Shown here: positions 44,005 through 56,586 of the stretch, one piece after another | Numbering within the stretch: position 1 is the stretch's first letter | Layout: every line of letters starts with the position of its first letter | Program-made: the position numbers and the translations under genes | Assembly (NCBI RefSeq): GCF_001411555.2 | Contig: NC_049902.1 | Location: forward strand, 13,974,237-14,038,236 | Direction: 5' to 3' | Length of the DNA stretch: 64,000 nucleotides | DNA from: Juglans regia | Lineage: Eukaryota > Streptophyta > Magnoliopsida > Fagales > Juglandaceae | Notes under the pieces: generated by a model | Databases searched by the model: none | What the model was told of the DNA's origin: nothing | Seen by the model: the letters and a program-made list of their open reading frames with translations, nothing else

Positions 44005-44258
44005 CTGAAGCAAACAACACAAAAAGTAATGGAATTTATAGGTGGGATTGAAGAAATTCTTTCCAAGTAGACAAAGCTAAACAAGGAAAAATTTCAGGCA
44101 TTAATTGCCCTCTCACACTCCAACTAACCAATAGATCAACAACCGATCAACATGGATACATTGTTAGAAACTATTAATAGAAATTGCAAAAAAATCACTT
44201 CAATGTCTCTATATATTGAGTGTTAATGGAATAAAACAAATGGAAAGAATTAACTAAC

Positions 44259-44476
44259 CTTCAATTTCTCTAGATGGAATGCTGGATTGATAATCTTTCG
44301 GTGTTTAGCCCATTTCTCAGTTTCATAAGAGGCAAGACCGGTTACTAGTAACTTGGTAAATGGATTTCCTTGCGGCTTTTGGAAGGTGCAGTGCTTGGAG
44401 AATATATCTTTTAGTTGTTCAGTGTCCGTAACGCGCACCCTTGGTGTCGGACCAATCCATATAAAGGAGTTCTTAC
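44259..44476 (-). pseudogene. CYP72A: CYP72A pseudogene exon 2, intact
   Basis: 218 bases, the same length as exon 2 of the gene at 56587, with AG acceptor and GT donor. It encodes GKNSFIWIGPTPRVRVTD, SKHCTFQKPQGNPFTKLL and [18 protein letters not shown]. The C-helix WxxxR (heme propionate contact) is kept. No stop or frameshift is present. Confidence 0.9.
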
Positions 44477-44674
44477 CTACATATTTGTGCTTGTTATTAT
44501 ATATATGACAGTTGAGAAGCAAATCTAATATCATTTATCAAATTAATAAACACTTATATACCCATCTACATGTGCCAAAATCTGTGGATTCTATCGTTAA
44601 AGGGAAACCAAATTGAAGGAAACGAATCACAAGAGATGGCTGCTGGGAGTATTATAGAAGAGATATATACATAC

Positions 44675-44954
44675 CATAATTCTTCAGAGTTTGAAAGTCA
44701 AAGGCAAAGACACGAGGTGCAATATCATTGGTGAAGCTCATGGGTTTAGACGTCGCTTCATTTATTATCCGAGAGCTCTCCTTCAAGTCTCCAAAAGAAA
44801 TCCGGTAGGAGTTTCCCTTAAAACCTTGCTCCCTCAGACATCTCTCTAGCTTCTTCGGCTTAGACCACACCCAGCTCAGCGCTCTCCATGCTGATCTGAG
44901 TACCGCGATCGTTAAAATGGACATGAGCGCAAGAGTTGGAAATGAGATTTCCAT
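44675..44954 (-). pseudogene. CYP72A: CYP72A pseudogene exon 1, intact
   Basis: The ATG at 44954 (MEISFPTLALMSILTIAV) aligns with the start of the intact gene; an in-frame upstream ATG at 44963 gives an alternative. The N-terminal hydrophobic segment (residues 4-17) is the P450 membrane anchor to the ER. KPKKLERCLREQGFKGNSYR and [18 protein letters not shown] follow, ending at NYG with a GT donor. It is 280 bases against 277 in the intact gene, one codon longer. Exons 1-4 together form one disrupted gene spanning 32995-44954. Confidence 0.9.
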
Positions 44955-45021
44955 GATGAACAAAAACCGAGAGTGAAGTCAGAAGGAAAAGGAACTGAAG
45001 AAAGTGCTTGAGCGAGGGGGG

Positions 45022-45034
45022 CTTTTAAAGATGG
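45022..45034 (-). promoter_or_regulatory. Degraded TATA region of the CYP72A pseudogene
   Basis: On the minus strand TTTAAAAGCCCCCCTCGCTC lies about 70 bases before the ATG. It corresponds to TATAAAAGCCCGAGCTC in the intact gene, the TATA being weakened to TTTAAAA. Confidence 0.45.
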
Positions 45035-45114
45035 AAAGAGCCTAAGAGGTATCTTTAGAAAGGAAGGTGATTGCCATGTTTGCTGTGTTTAAAGATAGGA
45101 AGCTAGCTAGCATG

Positions 45115-45275
45115 GTCAATGATGAATGCTTTGATGGAAAAGCAAACAGAGAAGAAATGACGAATGCATTAATGGAATAGCAAACAGAGAAGAAATGACG
45201 AATGCTTTAATGGTGACGAATGCTTTAATGGAATAGCAAACATAGTCGAAATGACGAATGCTTTAATGGAATAGC
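45115..45275. repeat. Short tandem repeats upstream of the pseudogene
   Basis: GACGAATGCTTTAATGGAATAGCAAAC recurs four to five times with an approximately 45-base period and one shorter unit. The last copy is interrupted by the ATAGC target duplication of the next LTR, and its continuation AGCAAAC is found at 47921. Confidence 0.8.
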
Positions 45276-47918
45276 TACAATGCCCCAAACCCGATTAGCC
45301 TGGAGAATTACTACCTATAACTTAAGAACATGTTTTCCAACACAACTAAAATAAAACTCCAAAACTTTATTAGCAAAACTCAATCTCATGTACTCTAAAT
45401 AACCACATTGAAAACTCCATGAAGTCATTACTACAACAAAATAAACTAAGGAGTGCACAATCTCCTAGTAGTCATAACAAACCAAACTAATAACTTCATA
45501 AGTCTTACTAAACCCAAGCCCAAGATATAATTAAATTTAAAAGACATTAAAACTAAAGGACATCAGAATTCCTTCTTCTAACATCCTCTCCCAGCTTAAT
45601 CATGCTCACCAATCTAATCCAAGTCCTCAGTTGGACTCTCCACATCATCTGAAAAATATTATGAAGATAGGGGGTTGAATTATCAACAACTCAGTAAGCA
45701 GATGATATATGCTAGTGTGCAAACATAAGCATTTACAAAGTATAGCATGCAGAACAAAATATTTTCCAGAGTTATCATGCAGAGCATAACATATTTTCAA
45801 AAGTAACAAAGCGATGGTTTTAAGACACGTAAAACTCATAATACTTTGACATAACATAAACTGAGTATCATCATCAGACCAAAACAGAGCATCACATAGA
45901 CCAGAGACCATGTTTCACCCCCGTGGTAGGGTTGTGCTAACCCCGGTGGCCAAACCAGGCAGAGATAGAGGTGAAATCTTTCATTTATTCTTCTCGGAGC
46001 CCCGAGTGTGCACAAAGGAAAGACCACAATAAAACCACTTTGTTTCCAAAGTGGATGCACTCAGAGACAGAGAAGTTGGTACCAACCCAAACAGAGCAAA
46101 GCATAACAGAGCAGAGCAGAGACAGAATCAGATACAAATACCAGTACACCATGCCAAAGGTTTTTAGATGTTATATCAAAATAATACAGAGTACCAAAAC
46201 AGAATAAGATAGTTTACACACATTGACAACAAAAGGCAGAACATCTTTCTAAATAAATGCACAATTTTCCATATTCCTAATATCGCTCGCTTTTTCAGAT
46301 TTCAGAAACCACATGATAAAATTTAGCTTATGTCTACACAATGCATGTCAAAAAATATTTTTCTTTTTTCATAAAGATTTGATGAATAATGCAGATAAGC
46401 GACCGAGGTTGATCTTTGTTTTTTCCAAGTTCCCATTACAACACAAAATATGCAAGTTTTCATAAGGTCAACCTCATTCTTATTAACTTGTATAAAACCT
46501 AGCATAGAAACCCCGCTTACCTGGACAACTTAGTTTTTTCAGAATTTTCCTCAAAAATGTCGAGTCGAAAATAAATCGTCACCTATAAAAATAATCACAT
46601 AATTTCCGTAAGTTTTCAATCAATCACGGATTTCGATATTTAATTCTAAAATAATATGTTTAAATATCTCAAAACTTAAAACCCTCATAATCTCAAAATA
46701 TATCATCACTTCCTAAAAAAATCACCAATATTCACCATGATCAACGTCAAACTCAAAACACCAATATTTAAACCCGAAACAGCCAACAAATTTCATAGCA
46801 TAAACCAATCTCACACAAACAACTCCATCATCCAATCCAACCTACCCCCTTACTCCTCGGACTCAGTCCGGCACAACCAACAAATTCACAGTAAATATGA
46901 ATTAGCGCAGAAATACATTTAAATCTCAAAAGTTCTTTGGTGAAAATACTTACAATACTATAATATAATTTTTGAAAGATCACAGAGGTGCTAGAAGCGG
47001 CAACGCAGCAACAAAACAGTGCCAAATGCATTGTGGTCATGGGTCTCAAAAACCCACTTTTGAATGGGTGTAAACGAAGATCCGAGATTGATAGGGTAGG
47101 GCTTATGGATGTCGGTAAAGATAGTGGTGGTGGTGGTTGGCAGTGGGTGGCGGCGTAGAGGGCGGTCGAAGGATAAAATACTCAAAACGGAAATATTGAT
47201 GGTGGGGCTTCACCGGTGATAGATCGGAGGTGGGGTTGGGTCCATTGGGTTGCTAGGAGGTCGATGATGATGTGGTGAGAAGATGGTGGCCGAAGGTGGC
47301 GCAACGGCGGCGCAAGGAGTGCCGCAGCTTGGTGTCGTGCGTGGGGGCTATCGGCGGCGAGATAGGGGCTGGAAATGGAGGGGTGGGGTCGCCGACCTGT
47401 GGGGAAGGCAGTGGGCTGGGCGGTGTCGCCGAACGATGGCTCACGGCGGCGGGCTGGGGAGGAGAAGAAATCACAAGGGGAGAGGGGGGTTGCGGCGCAC
47501 TGGAAGCAAGGGGAAGAAAAAGAAAAAGAAAGAAAGGAAAAGAAGAAAAGAAGAAAAAGAAAAGAGGAAAGAGAAAATGTAGGGAAAGAAATGAGGTCCA
47601 ATCCTCATATCTTGGGTCACAAATATGATCCAACGGAAACGATTTTAAAACAGCAAGTAAAATAAAATAATTCAAACTTAATGATTACAATGAAAATAAA
47701 TAATTAAACCCAACAATAAGTTAATTTAATATGAAAAACAATTTAAATGTATTACAATAATCAATTATAAGAAAGCACTTCAGAATAATTTTCACAAAAT
47801 TAAATCATAAAAATAAACCCACTAAAAATCCAACCAATTTTAAAACAAGAGAATAAATTTTTTAATTAATAACAAATAATCTTTCAATTAAAAATACACT
47901 AAAATACGGGGAGTTACA
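45276..47918 (-). mobile_element. Solo-LTR-like element A, TSD ATAGC
   Basis: 2643 bases, reading on the minus strand from TGTAACTCCCCGTATTT to GGGCATTGTA, flanked by perfect ATAGC duplications (45271-45275 and 47919-47923). The terminal CA has become TA. There is no pol, and no second LTR is visible within. A GC-rich stretch at 47080-47500, read as minus strand, is probably leader. Related sequences at 48029 and up to 52379 show it is a repeat family. The serine/proline-rich frames at 47182-47675 are not called as genes. Confidence 0.8.
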
Positions 47919-48028
47919 ATAGCAAACTGCCAAGTATTTTTTTGTCCACAACTTGTCTTAGCAGTAGCATTAGGCAAAGTTTTAGTTAAAATTTATCCAG
48001 TATCTCACTTTTTTATTTTTAGTTCCCC

Positions 48029-49990
48029 TATAATGACGCGTGCCCCGAGAGCTGGAGAGTTACATCTTGTCACTTAAAATCACATTCAATAATATATGTA
48101 TAAACTCTAAAGTTTCAATAACACATAAAAATCATTGATTCAATCCAAAATATATGTTCATCTACAAGTACATTAATGAACTACTCAAGCATAATTAACT
48201 AAAAACAGCACAAAGTCTCAATAATAACATCAATATCCCAAAGTAACACTAAAAAAATTACTATTTTCTTGAATAAAATCCCCTTATAGATTCTTGTAAC
48301 CTTTGTCAATTATTCCACTACACTCAACTAATCTTGTTCATGCTTTCTATTCTTAATCTTCAATTGAAACATCCAAATTATCTGAAAAATAATGAAGATA
48401 ATTGGGTGAAGTATCAACAACTCAGTAAGCTGCGAACATATACTAGTGTGTAAATATGAATCAGTTACAGAATGCAGAAACATATAATTCTCAAAATATG
48501 GTAGTGGTATTTTGAGAATCTTTCCATTACAATAATAATAATATATAAAAGACAATAAGCACATGCATAACTGAAACATCATCAGAAATAGAATCAGAGA
48601 TTATGTTTACCCCTGTGGTAGGGTTGTGCATATCTCCAATTAACCAAGCAAAACATATCATTGTTTCGTCACCAATGTTATGCACTCAAAACAAAGACCA
48701 CTATTATATCCTGTAGCGGGACCAAATGCCACTATTATATCCCACGGCAGGACCAGAGGCTACTAGTATGTCCCATGGTAGGGCTGAAGGCCACTATTAT
48801 GTCTAGTGCCAAAGCCAAATACCACTATTATATTCCTGGTAGGGCCAAAAGTCACTATTATATCCCGTGATAGGGCCATAAATTAGAGCAAAATTGAATC
48901 TTTTGCCTCAAAATTTTCATATGCAATATCATTTCATAACAAAGCACTATAGATACAGATCATATTCTTATCATCATGTATAAAATTTTTAGATTTCATA
49001 TTCACTCTTTTTATATAATTAAGAAGCAAAGTACCAAAAATGCTTATGCCTACACCAATCATGACAAAAATATATCTTTCTTTACTTATTTATATACAGT
49101 GAGTTATGCAGAAAAATGATCGAGGTTGTTTTCAAGTTTTACATAGCAAAATGTGCACGTTTTTCATAAATCAATCTCAGTCCGTTTAGGCAAAGTCTAT
49201 CATAAGAGCACCGCTTACCTTACTTTTTTAACTTCTCTGAATTTCCTCACAATAGTGCCAAACAAATTATCAATCATCACCTAAACTAATACCAATTATA
49301 AATTGATAGAATTAAACTGGCACATCTAAAAACAAAACAACACAACTAAGTGATTCCATGACTATAACTCCATGGTTTCATTTCTTCCAACCCAATTACT
49401 AGTTAACTCCAACAAAGTAACTTCGTGAACTTCACTTATAACTAGCCGAAACTATTCCAATTATGAATATGTTCGTTCAAATATCCAATAAGCTCTTGCT
49501 ACTAAACAAGCTGACCCAATTAGAACACTTCTAACCATATCTTACCAAATATGTTTACACCAAAGACTTTGATTTCGAATATTTTGACAAATTGCACAGA
49601 TATTCCAAGCAAACCCTCCATCATTTATCATCCCGAGACATAAAAATCCAACCAACCAAACATGATTTTATGCCCATCGATACACAAGTACTCAAATTGA
49701 TTTCATTAATACATCACCGTCACCCGCTTACTTCCATCTCTAGACAACAACAATATTCCATCCAAATCTCATTGAAACATTTCCATAACCAAGTTGTTAT
49801 CAATACCAAACCAATAATATACCTAGAACCACAAATCAAACTCTAAATGGCCAAACAACACAAATCCACCATAAACCCGATTTTCCAATTCAACCCAAAT
49901 TACCAAGTTTCACCCTAACCTTAACATTCAACAAACCTTAACCTTCTAACTGAAACAAGTGCCATAACAGCAACATAGTTTTTCAACTAG
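48029..49990 (-). mobile_element. LTR copy B of the same family as A, diverged and truncated
   Basis: The left end TATAATGACGCGTGCCCC-GAG-AGCTGGAGAG aligns with the left end of A (TACAATGCCCCAAACCC-GATTAGCCTGGAGAA). Further shared landmarks are ATCTGAAAAATA-TGAAGATA, TATCAACAACTCAGTAAGC (about 48410) and CCTGTGGTAGGGTTGTGC (about 48613). The right boundary is unclear; homology fades before 50000. Confidence 0.6.
48690..48880. repeat. 35-bp tandem repeat within LTR copy B
   Basis: Six imperfect units of CCACTATTATATCCCA-GGTAGGGCCAAA. Copy A has only one such GTGGTAGGG segment, so the expansion is private to B. Confidence 0.75.
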
Positions 49991-50009
49991 CCACACATCT
50001 TACCGCTAG

Positions 50010-50320
50010 AGATGGACTATAAAGAGGTGGTCTTATGAAGCCCAGGCCCGTGGCCTAGACAGCTGAAGCCCAGCCTGAAGACCCCTGAAACGACGCCATT
50101 TAGCAAGTTAGTCATCTCCTTTATTTTCTTCCCCTACCCCCCCGACGGTTTCCCCCATTTCTTTTTCTCTCCTCTGTTTTGCCGAAATCTTCTCCCCTAA
50201 TCCTATTATCTCTACACAATATTTTATTTTTCCCTTGTGGTTAGTTTTTCTCCTCTAATCTTTAGTTCTCTTTACAAACTCATCTCCTCTTCCTCTCTCG
50301 CATGGTGTTCTTTTGTCTAC

Positions 50321-50356
<36 letters not shown>

Positions 50357-52379
50357 CTCATTTTACACTTAGACTCTGAACTATAGCCCCTCACAGTTGA
50401 CCCTCTCTTTCTCATCACTTGTAGATTTTTGCTTTGTGATTTTTGGTGCTGTGTTTTCGTGGGTCCTCGAACTTTTGTAACCGTCGAAGCCCATCACTGG
50501 AGACACTATCGATCGCTAGTAGGCCATTCTCATTCTCTGTTTCTCACGTGCACACACACATTCACTCCAAGTTATTTTTTTTCACTCCAATGGAATCTCT
50601 ATAGTATGATTTCAAAATGTGTAGTCCGTGGGGTTTTAGGCATTTTTGTGTAAGAAAACACCTTGTGTTGGAATGGTCTGGAGTTTGGATTAATTGGGCT
50701 GGACGTGCAATGAATTAAATGGATTCTCGGGGTTGAGTAATGGTTGTTTTTGTACTATTCAGGTTTTATACGACTGTTGGAGTGGAGATTTTATTATTTA
50801 GAGTATATCATTGTTGTTTTGGTTGAGTTGTTGGTGGTTGCTTGCAGTTGGGGGCCCTGAAGTGGGGTTGATATATTGCTTATTTGAGTTTAACCTTGGT
50901 TTTGGTGGGTATATAGGTCAATAATGAAATTGGTATATGGTATTTTGGGTTGAAGTGTGAGCTGCCCAATTTATTATATGGTTGTTTGAGTTGAGTTAAT
51001 TTGCTGAAATATGGTTTGGAATTATGAGTTTTAATTTTTTAGATTGAAGTTGTGTTGTTGGTCATTAACACTTAGTGTATAATATTTTTTTATGAATAGA
51101 TGACGAGACTAATAGAGGTCGAATTCAAAGAATAGATAATACGTTGCAGGAGTCAGGCAAGCGGGTTCCTATGCTAGACTTTACACGAACTGTTTAGACT
51201 GAGGTTGACTTTCTGAAAATTTTGCATGTTTTGTTATGAAATGAGAACTTGGGAAAAATAACCTCGGTTGTTTATTTGCATTACTCATGAAATCAATATG
51301 AAAAAGAGAAAATGTTTCTGACATGCATTGTGTAGACATGAGCTATATTTTGTCATGTTGTCTCTGAAATCTAAAAAAGAGCGATATTGAAAATCTGAAA
51401 AATTGTGCAATGATTTAGAAAGATGCTCCGACTTTTGTTTTCAGTATGTGAGAATGATCTGAATATGTTTCGATACTCTGTTTTGTTTTGATATGGCATC
51501 TGAAAACCTTTGGCATGGTGTACTGATTTTGTATCTGACTCTGTCTTTGTTCTGCTCTGTTTGAGTTGATACCAACTTCTCTGTCTCTGAGTGCACCCAC
51601 TTTGGAAATAAAGTGGTTTTATGCGGTCTTTCATGAGTGCACACTCGAGGCTCCAAGAGTAATAAGGGAAAGATTCACCTCTGTCTCTGCCCGGTTTGGC
51701 CACTGGGGATAGCACAACCTTGCCACGGGGGTGAAACATGGTCTCTGCTTTGTGAGATGCTCTGTTTTGATGTGATGTGATAATGATGCTCAAGTTATGT
51801 TATGCCAAAGTACTCTGGGTTTTAAGTGTTTTTAAAACCATCGCTATGTTACATTTGAAAACATGTTGTGCTCTGCATACTAACTTTGTAAGATAGTTTG
51901 CTTTGCATACTATACCCCATAAATACTTATGTTTGCATACTGGTATATGTCATCTGCTTACTGAGTTGTTGATAACTCACCCCTTATCTTCATAATATTT
52001 ATTAGATGATGTGGAGAGTCCAAATGAGAACCAAGAATAGGAATTGTGAGCTTGACTAAACTGAGGAGAGGGTGTCGAGTACCTTAGGGTACAAATGTTA
52101 AGAAGGATTTCTGATATCATTTAGATATTTATGTTTTTAGTTTGGTAGGATTTGAAGTTTTATCATTTTATTATGTTGAGACTATTGGGAGATTGTGGAC
52201 CCTCATTGATTTATGTTATTATTGTAATGATGACTTTATGGAGTTTATTTTGTGTCTATTTGGAAAATGTGGGACTGTGTACTGTTTATGAAATTTGTGG
52301 AGATCTTAGATGTATTGGAAGGCAGGTTTATAAGTGACATGTAATAATTCTTCAACCCATCCGAGTACGGGGCGTTATA
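50010..52379 (+). mobile_element. LTR copy C of the same family, inverted relative to A and B
   Basis: The plus-strand end GAGTACGGGGCGTTATA (52363-52379) corresponds to the A-family LTR end. CTGCTTACTGAGTTGTTGATA, ATGATGTGGAGAGTCCAA and GGGGGTGAAACATGGTCTC match A in reverse order with the same spacing (about 640 bases from the GTGAAACATGG landmark to the end). The left boundary is uncertain (50010-50100). A pyrimidine-rich leader (50130-50300) and an (AT)n run at 50325-50352 lie inside. Confidence 0.6.
50325..50352. repeat. (TA)n microsatellite
   Basis: About 14 TA dinucleotides within the leader part of LTR copy C. Confidence 0.9.
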
Positions 52380-52507
52380 GGCTGAACTTTGCGTGGGGTA
52401 CAACATACTCCAAGCAAGGTGTGGCGAAGGCTATGGTAGAGTGTAGGGGAGGATCTAATAGTGAGATGGTGAGCAAAATAAACTAATCAGAGAGATGGAG
52501 TGAGTAA

Positions 52508-52542
<35 letters not shown>

Positions 52543-53230
52543 CAAATGAGAAAGGCTTACCAACAAGGTGAGGTGTGGCAAACCGACGAATCTTGAGGAC
52601 AAATTAAGGCTTTGTGAGCCAGAGCTTTGTGGCACAAAGCTTGGACGGTGGCATTAACTAGTAGCATAAAAACTCAAGCAAGGAAGGCGCGGGCGAAGAG
52701 AACACGAGGAATGGTATACAAGCTTTCAGGCAAAGGGGTACTGGCGATTAGAAATTGAGGTGGAGGTGGGGGCAGAAAGCCTAGCGGAAAATCACAGAGG
52801 AGAGGTGGGAAATGGGTGGAGAGAGAGAGAGAGAGAGAGAGAGAAACTTACCGGCGTGATGGCATCCCAGACCAAACCTAGACGGACGACGAGGGGCTAG
52901 CACAGTGGCGAGTGGCAGTCATAGAGAGCAAGAGATGCGCAGAGAGAGTGGGGGTCATGGGGGTGCGCAGAGGATCGGGGAAGAAAGGGGGAAAGAGAAA
53001 AAGAAGAAGAAGAAACAACCACGGGGGAGGGGGGGCTTGTTTTCTTTGTGGGCTTGGGCCTTGCTTGGGCTTGGGTGTTTCATCATCCCCCTTATAAAAA
53101 TTCCGTCCTCGAAATTTGCTAGTACCTCAAGCAAAACCTACACACTTATCCATCACATCCCTCCATTCCATGCCTTTTTTAATCCTCAATCATTTTTCTT
53201 GATCATTTTAGTGTGATGCATGAAATACCT
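52380..53230 (-). mobile_element. Relic of a Ty3/gypsy LTR and adjoining internal end, two GA microsatellites
   Basis: At 53080-53130 the minus strand reads AAATTTCGAGGACGGAATTT, then TTATAAGGGGGATGATGAAACACCC. This is the typical plant chromovirus layout of pol end, polypurine tract and LTR start (normally TGTAACACCC). The LTR part would lie to the left, perhaps to about 52382. (GA)n runs occur at about 52509-52540 and 52818-52843. The open frames at 52905-53216 cross this junction and are not genes. Confidence 0.45.
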
Positions 53231-54983
53231 CCTCATCTTCTAGGCCTACATGTTTGCGCACATAGTATCGATCATGATACACTCCAGGGTCATGTTCATG
53301 TCTAGAAATGTAAACCTCAACAATGGATTTACAAGTCTAATAATAATTTCACCCAAATTATTAGCTTAAACTTCAAACGAAATAGTGAATAAAACTCTCT
53401 ACCTAATATAATAACCTCATACGAAAAGAAAAATAAAATTCTCCAAAGTTTGAGATACATAATCTTACACTCGATTCATGAAGGTATCCAATTCGTGGTC
53501 CCTAAAAATCTACTGTTCCTAAGAATCCTAAAAAATTTTAAAATCCATAGTCAAGATTTAAGTCCTAAGTCATCTCAAGTTAATTAATTTGCATTTGAGT
53601 TTACTGACTCATAGAACAATAGTAAATTTTTGCTTGGATAAGAGCCCTTTAGTCTCAGTCATCCATCTACAGGATGACAGAGATAGACTGACTGGACAAG
53701 GCACGCAAGTTCGTGTGGCTTGCCTTGCATCCAATCCGCAATCCCTCCCTGAATAAGGGTCCTCCACGTAGCGCTGGACCATACATTTGGATTTAGATGA
53801 TATGACCTCCATAATCATAATCATTTTTTCTGCAGACTTGCTCCAGATATGACCTTTCAGGTGGTGTATAGGTCTTGGTGTACGACTCTATTGCCTTCTT
53901 AGCGTTTCCATGTTATCCCAAAAAGCCCATACGATCGTATGGGTCTTCTCCTTAACTGTTGCTCGCTTTATGCTCGTAACTTGTCTTCTGCATTAGCCTT
54001 TCTCGCCTTTGTACGATAGATGCATGTTCTTGCTTGATCAATTCCAGGTGACAAGTCTTTTGCTTTGCACTGTGTTGAGGTGTATCAGCCTGGCCTACTA
54101 CATGGTGTTGCTCACTCTAATTTGGACTAGTTACACTTTGCAGGCCACCACTGCCTCGTCTTACACCTTTTCAAGGAAGGTGGTTTGTTCCCCTGCGATG
54201 GCATGGTCCTCACAAGGGTGGTGTCATGCATGCGGTGTAACAGAGGCTAAGGGTGTGGAGGAAGCTCTCGACATTGATGCTAGGTGTAGCTGCTGTCCAT
54301 GGTTGAAGCAAAAATGGAGGGAGGCAGAGATTGTGGCTTGGGACGTTTAGATGGCAACCCTAAGGCTTCATGAGGAAGAAGTATGGTGTATGGTGAGGGC
54401 TTTATATACATGTGGGTCAGGGAGTTGGTCTTGGGGGTAGTGTCTTTATGAAGCACACGGGTTGGGCCTTTCACATGGTTTTAGAGTCCACTTTATGGGC
54501 TTTATTGAAGGTTTTCACCTTGGTCCAATTTTGGATTATAAAAATCAGTTGGGCGATGTTAAGGGTCCAACTAAACTCTAGGGCTTGCCTAAAAGTTCAT
54601 GGGCTAAAGTCTTAAGAATTATGTGCCGATTTTAAATTTTAGAATGAGTCAAATTTGTTCAATACAAATTTATGGGTTTTAAATAAATTCGTTGGCCTAA
54701 TACCAATTATATTGGGCCCACTTGATCTATAAATGTTAAATAAAATTTTATCTAATTATTGGGCCCTATAAAATTCCATAATCCACTATAATATATTTTG
54801 GTAGTGTGGCCTATTCAAAATTATCCAATAAACCAGCTTCTAAAAATATTGTCCCATTAATGCCATTCAAAAATCATCCACTAAATATTAATAGGCCTTA
54901 TAATATATTTTTGGGCCTATAAGCCTAATTAAAATCTCTAGTCAACCTCAATAAATTGGGTTGAGTGTTACATTATCATAATT
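53231..54983. other. Unassigned, probably LTR-derived
   Basis: No recognised protein. The stretch ends GGGTTGAGTGTTACA at 54983, which is TGTAACACTCAACCC on the minus strand, an LTR-type start. The interior has GGGCCCA-rich and AATTTTA-rich parts. A 113-codon frame at 54009-54350 has no family resemblance I can name. A partner LTR was not found. Confidence 0.35.
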
Positions 54984-56240
54984 CATAAATACCTGCCAAA
55001 AATAATAATAATAATTTTTTAGCTTGGTTTTCATCGGGGCAACCTTATTGAGGTTTAAATTAAGAGTTTTACTACTTATCATCTATAGATACTACATATC
55101 ACATTTATTTTTATTTTTTAAAAATTTCTTCAAATTTTTTCTTTTTAGTTTTATTTTTTTCAAACTAATTGATTTCTTCTATTCATCATCAATACATCAC
55201 ATATTTAGTAAGAGAAAAAAATAAAAAATAAAAAAAATATGTCTAATGTGTGGTTTGAGAATGATGAATATAATTTTTCTTAAATTAATGAAAACCCAAA
55301 ATGGCATAAAACTTTTTAATTTTTTTGTTCTCTTATTTTTTAGGAAAATGCTAGTATAACGTATGAGTTTGTCCTCTCATTTTGACTGTTTATATATTTA
55401 TTTTTAAAATTTTTTTAACTTAATGATTAAGAAAATTATTTTTAATGTGTTGGTATATTTTTTTATTTTATAAAAATATTAAAAAATTGTAAAAAAGAAA
55501 AGAAGATAAAAGTAAAAAAGCGGTGCTACTCAGAGTGATTGTTAGGCTAAAATTTCCTTTTCATTTTTTTTCAATTTTTTTATTCATTTTTTTTTATTTT
55601 TAAATATTTTTAAAAAATATAAAAAAATATCAATATATTAATAGTCACTTTCAAAATTATTAATTAAAAAAGATATATAAAATATCAAAATGAAGGAATA
55701 AATTGAATGAATAAAATAAAAATTTTTAAATAAAAATATTAACGAAGTCCTGAGCCATATATTTTAAACAAAATATTTTTTAAAATAGTATTTTTAAATT
55801 GAATGGTCAAATCTGGCCGGCAAGCATGAGTCTCATGACTCTATATTTTTTCAAGTGAATATTATTTAATTTCATATTTTTTGTTAAAAAAAAGTATTTA
55901 AAAATATATAAAAAATACTTGAAAGAAAAGAAGGAAAAAAAAAACTCTGAAAATGCACTGCAACGCTTCACCATCGGTCCCAGTGGCACCATCCGGTTTG
56001 TTTATAGAGTCGTGCGAAGTCCTGAGCCATATCTGCTGCTTCTCTGCGTCACTGGTACTGATAGGGACAAGTGATCAATGATTCAAATTGGGCAGTGGAC
56101 AAATAACACGTGGCAGTTTGCTGCACTAGTCAAACTTGGGTACCACGTATTGCTTCTTTCATGTATTCCACTCTTCCACTTTAATTCAACTATTCCTTGT
56201 TTTAACAGTACCATGAACTTGTCCATCACGTTTTTTATCT
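54984..56240. other. AT-rich intergenic DNA
   Basis: Very AT-rich with A- and T-homopolymers and TATTTTTAAAATATTT-type palindromes, probably one or more decayed MITEs (for example around 55340-55560). GTCCTGAGCCATAT occurs twice (about 55748 and 56017), a 14-bp direct repeat about 270 bases apart. No gene is seen. Confidence 0.45.
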
Positions 56241-56242
56241 TT

Positions 56243-56318
56243 CCCGAGTTGTTTCTTTTCATGTCTATCTATAAATCTTTCCCGAGTTGTTTCTTTTCAT
56301 GTCTATCTATAAAAGCCC
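56243..56318 (+). promoter_or_regulatory. Duplicated core promoter of the CYP72A gene (two TATA boxes)
   Basis: A 38-bp tandem duplication (CCCGAGTTGTTTCTTTTCAT and the following bases, at 56243 and 56281) carries TATAAAT at 56270-56276 and TATAAAA at 56308-56314. The second lies 273 bases before the ATG. TATAAAAGCCCGAGCTC matches the position of TTTAAAAGCCCC in the pseudogene, so the second copy is probably the ancestral TATA box. Confidence 0.65.
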
Positions 56319-56344
56319 GAGCTCAAACACTCTTCAATCCGAAT

Positions 56345-56530
56345 TAAAAATCCTCTCAATTCATCTCAACTCATCATTACAACTTTTTCAAATTTTAATA
56401 CAAAATATAATAAACAATTCAACTTTTTCAAATCTTAAAATAATAATAATAATAATAAATAATATTCTAACAATATTTTATTATCTCAACTCAACTCAAC
56501 TCAACTCACTTCAACATCCAAACGCAACAT
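56345..56530 (-). mobile_element. MITE remnant in the 5' leader of the CYP72A gene
   Basis: CTCATCTCAACTCATCATTA, CAACTTTTTCAAA (twice), an (ATA)n stretch and TCTCAACTCAACTC-rich DNA, ending CCAAACGCAA. These match the complement of the MITE at 5305-5677 (GATGAGATGAGTTG, AAAAGTTGTAATGA, GTTTGG). It lies between the TATA box and the start codon, so it should be part of the transcript leader if 56308 is used. Confidence 0.7.
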
Positions 56531-56586
56531 TATTCTCTCTCTCGCACAAATATTATACTCGCTTTCTCTTTCCGTTTCCATTCATT

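Noticed and set aside
47182..47675. Serine/phenylalanine/proline-rich minus-strand frames and arginine/glycine-rich plus-strand frames
   Set aside because: GC-rich and purine-rich leader of solo LTR A, with openness on both strands; no domain.
52905..53216. 103-codon plus-strand frame
   Set aside because: It crosses the gypsy pol-end / polypurine tract / LTR junction that reads on the other strand, so it is not a gene.
54009..54350. 113-codon plus-strand frame
   Set aside because: No recognisable family, flanked by LTR-type sequence, composition not gene-like; left unassigned.
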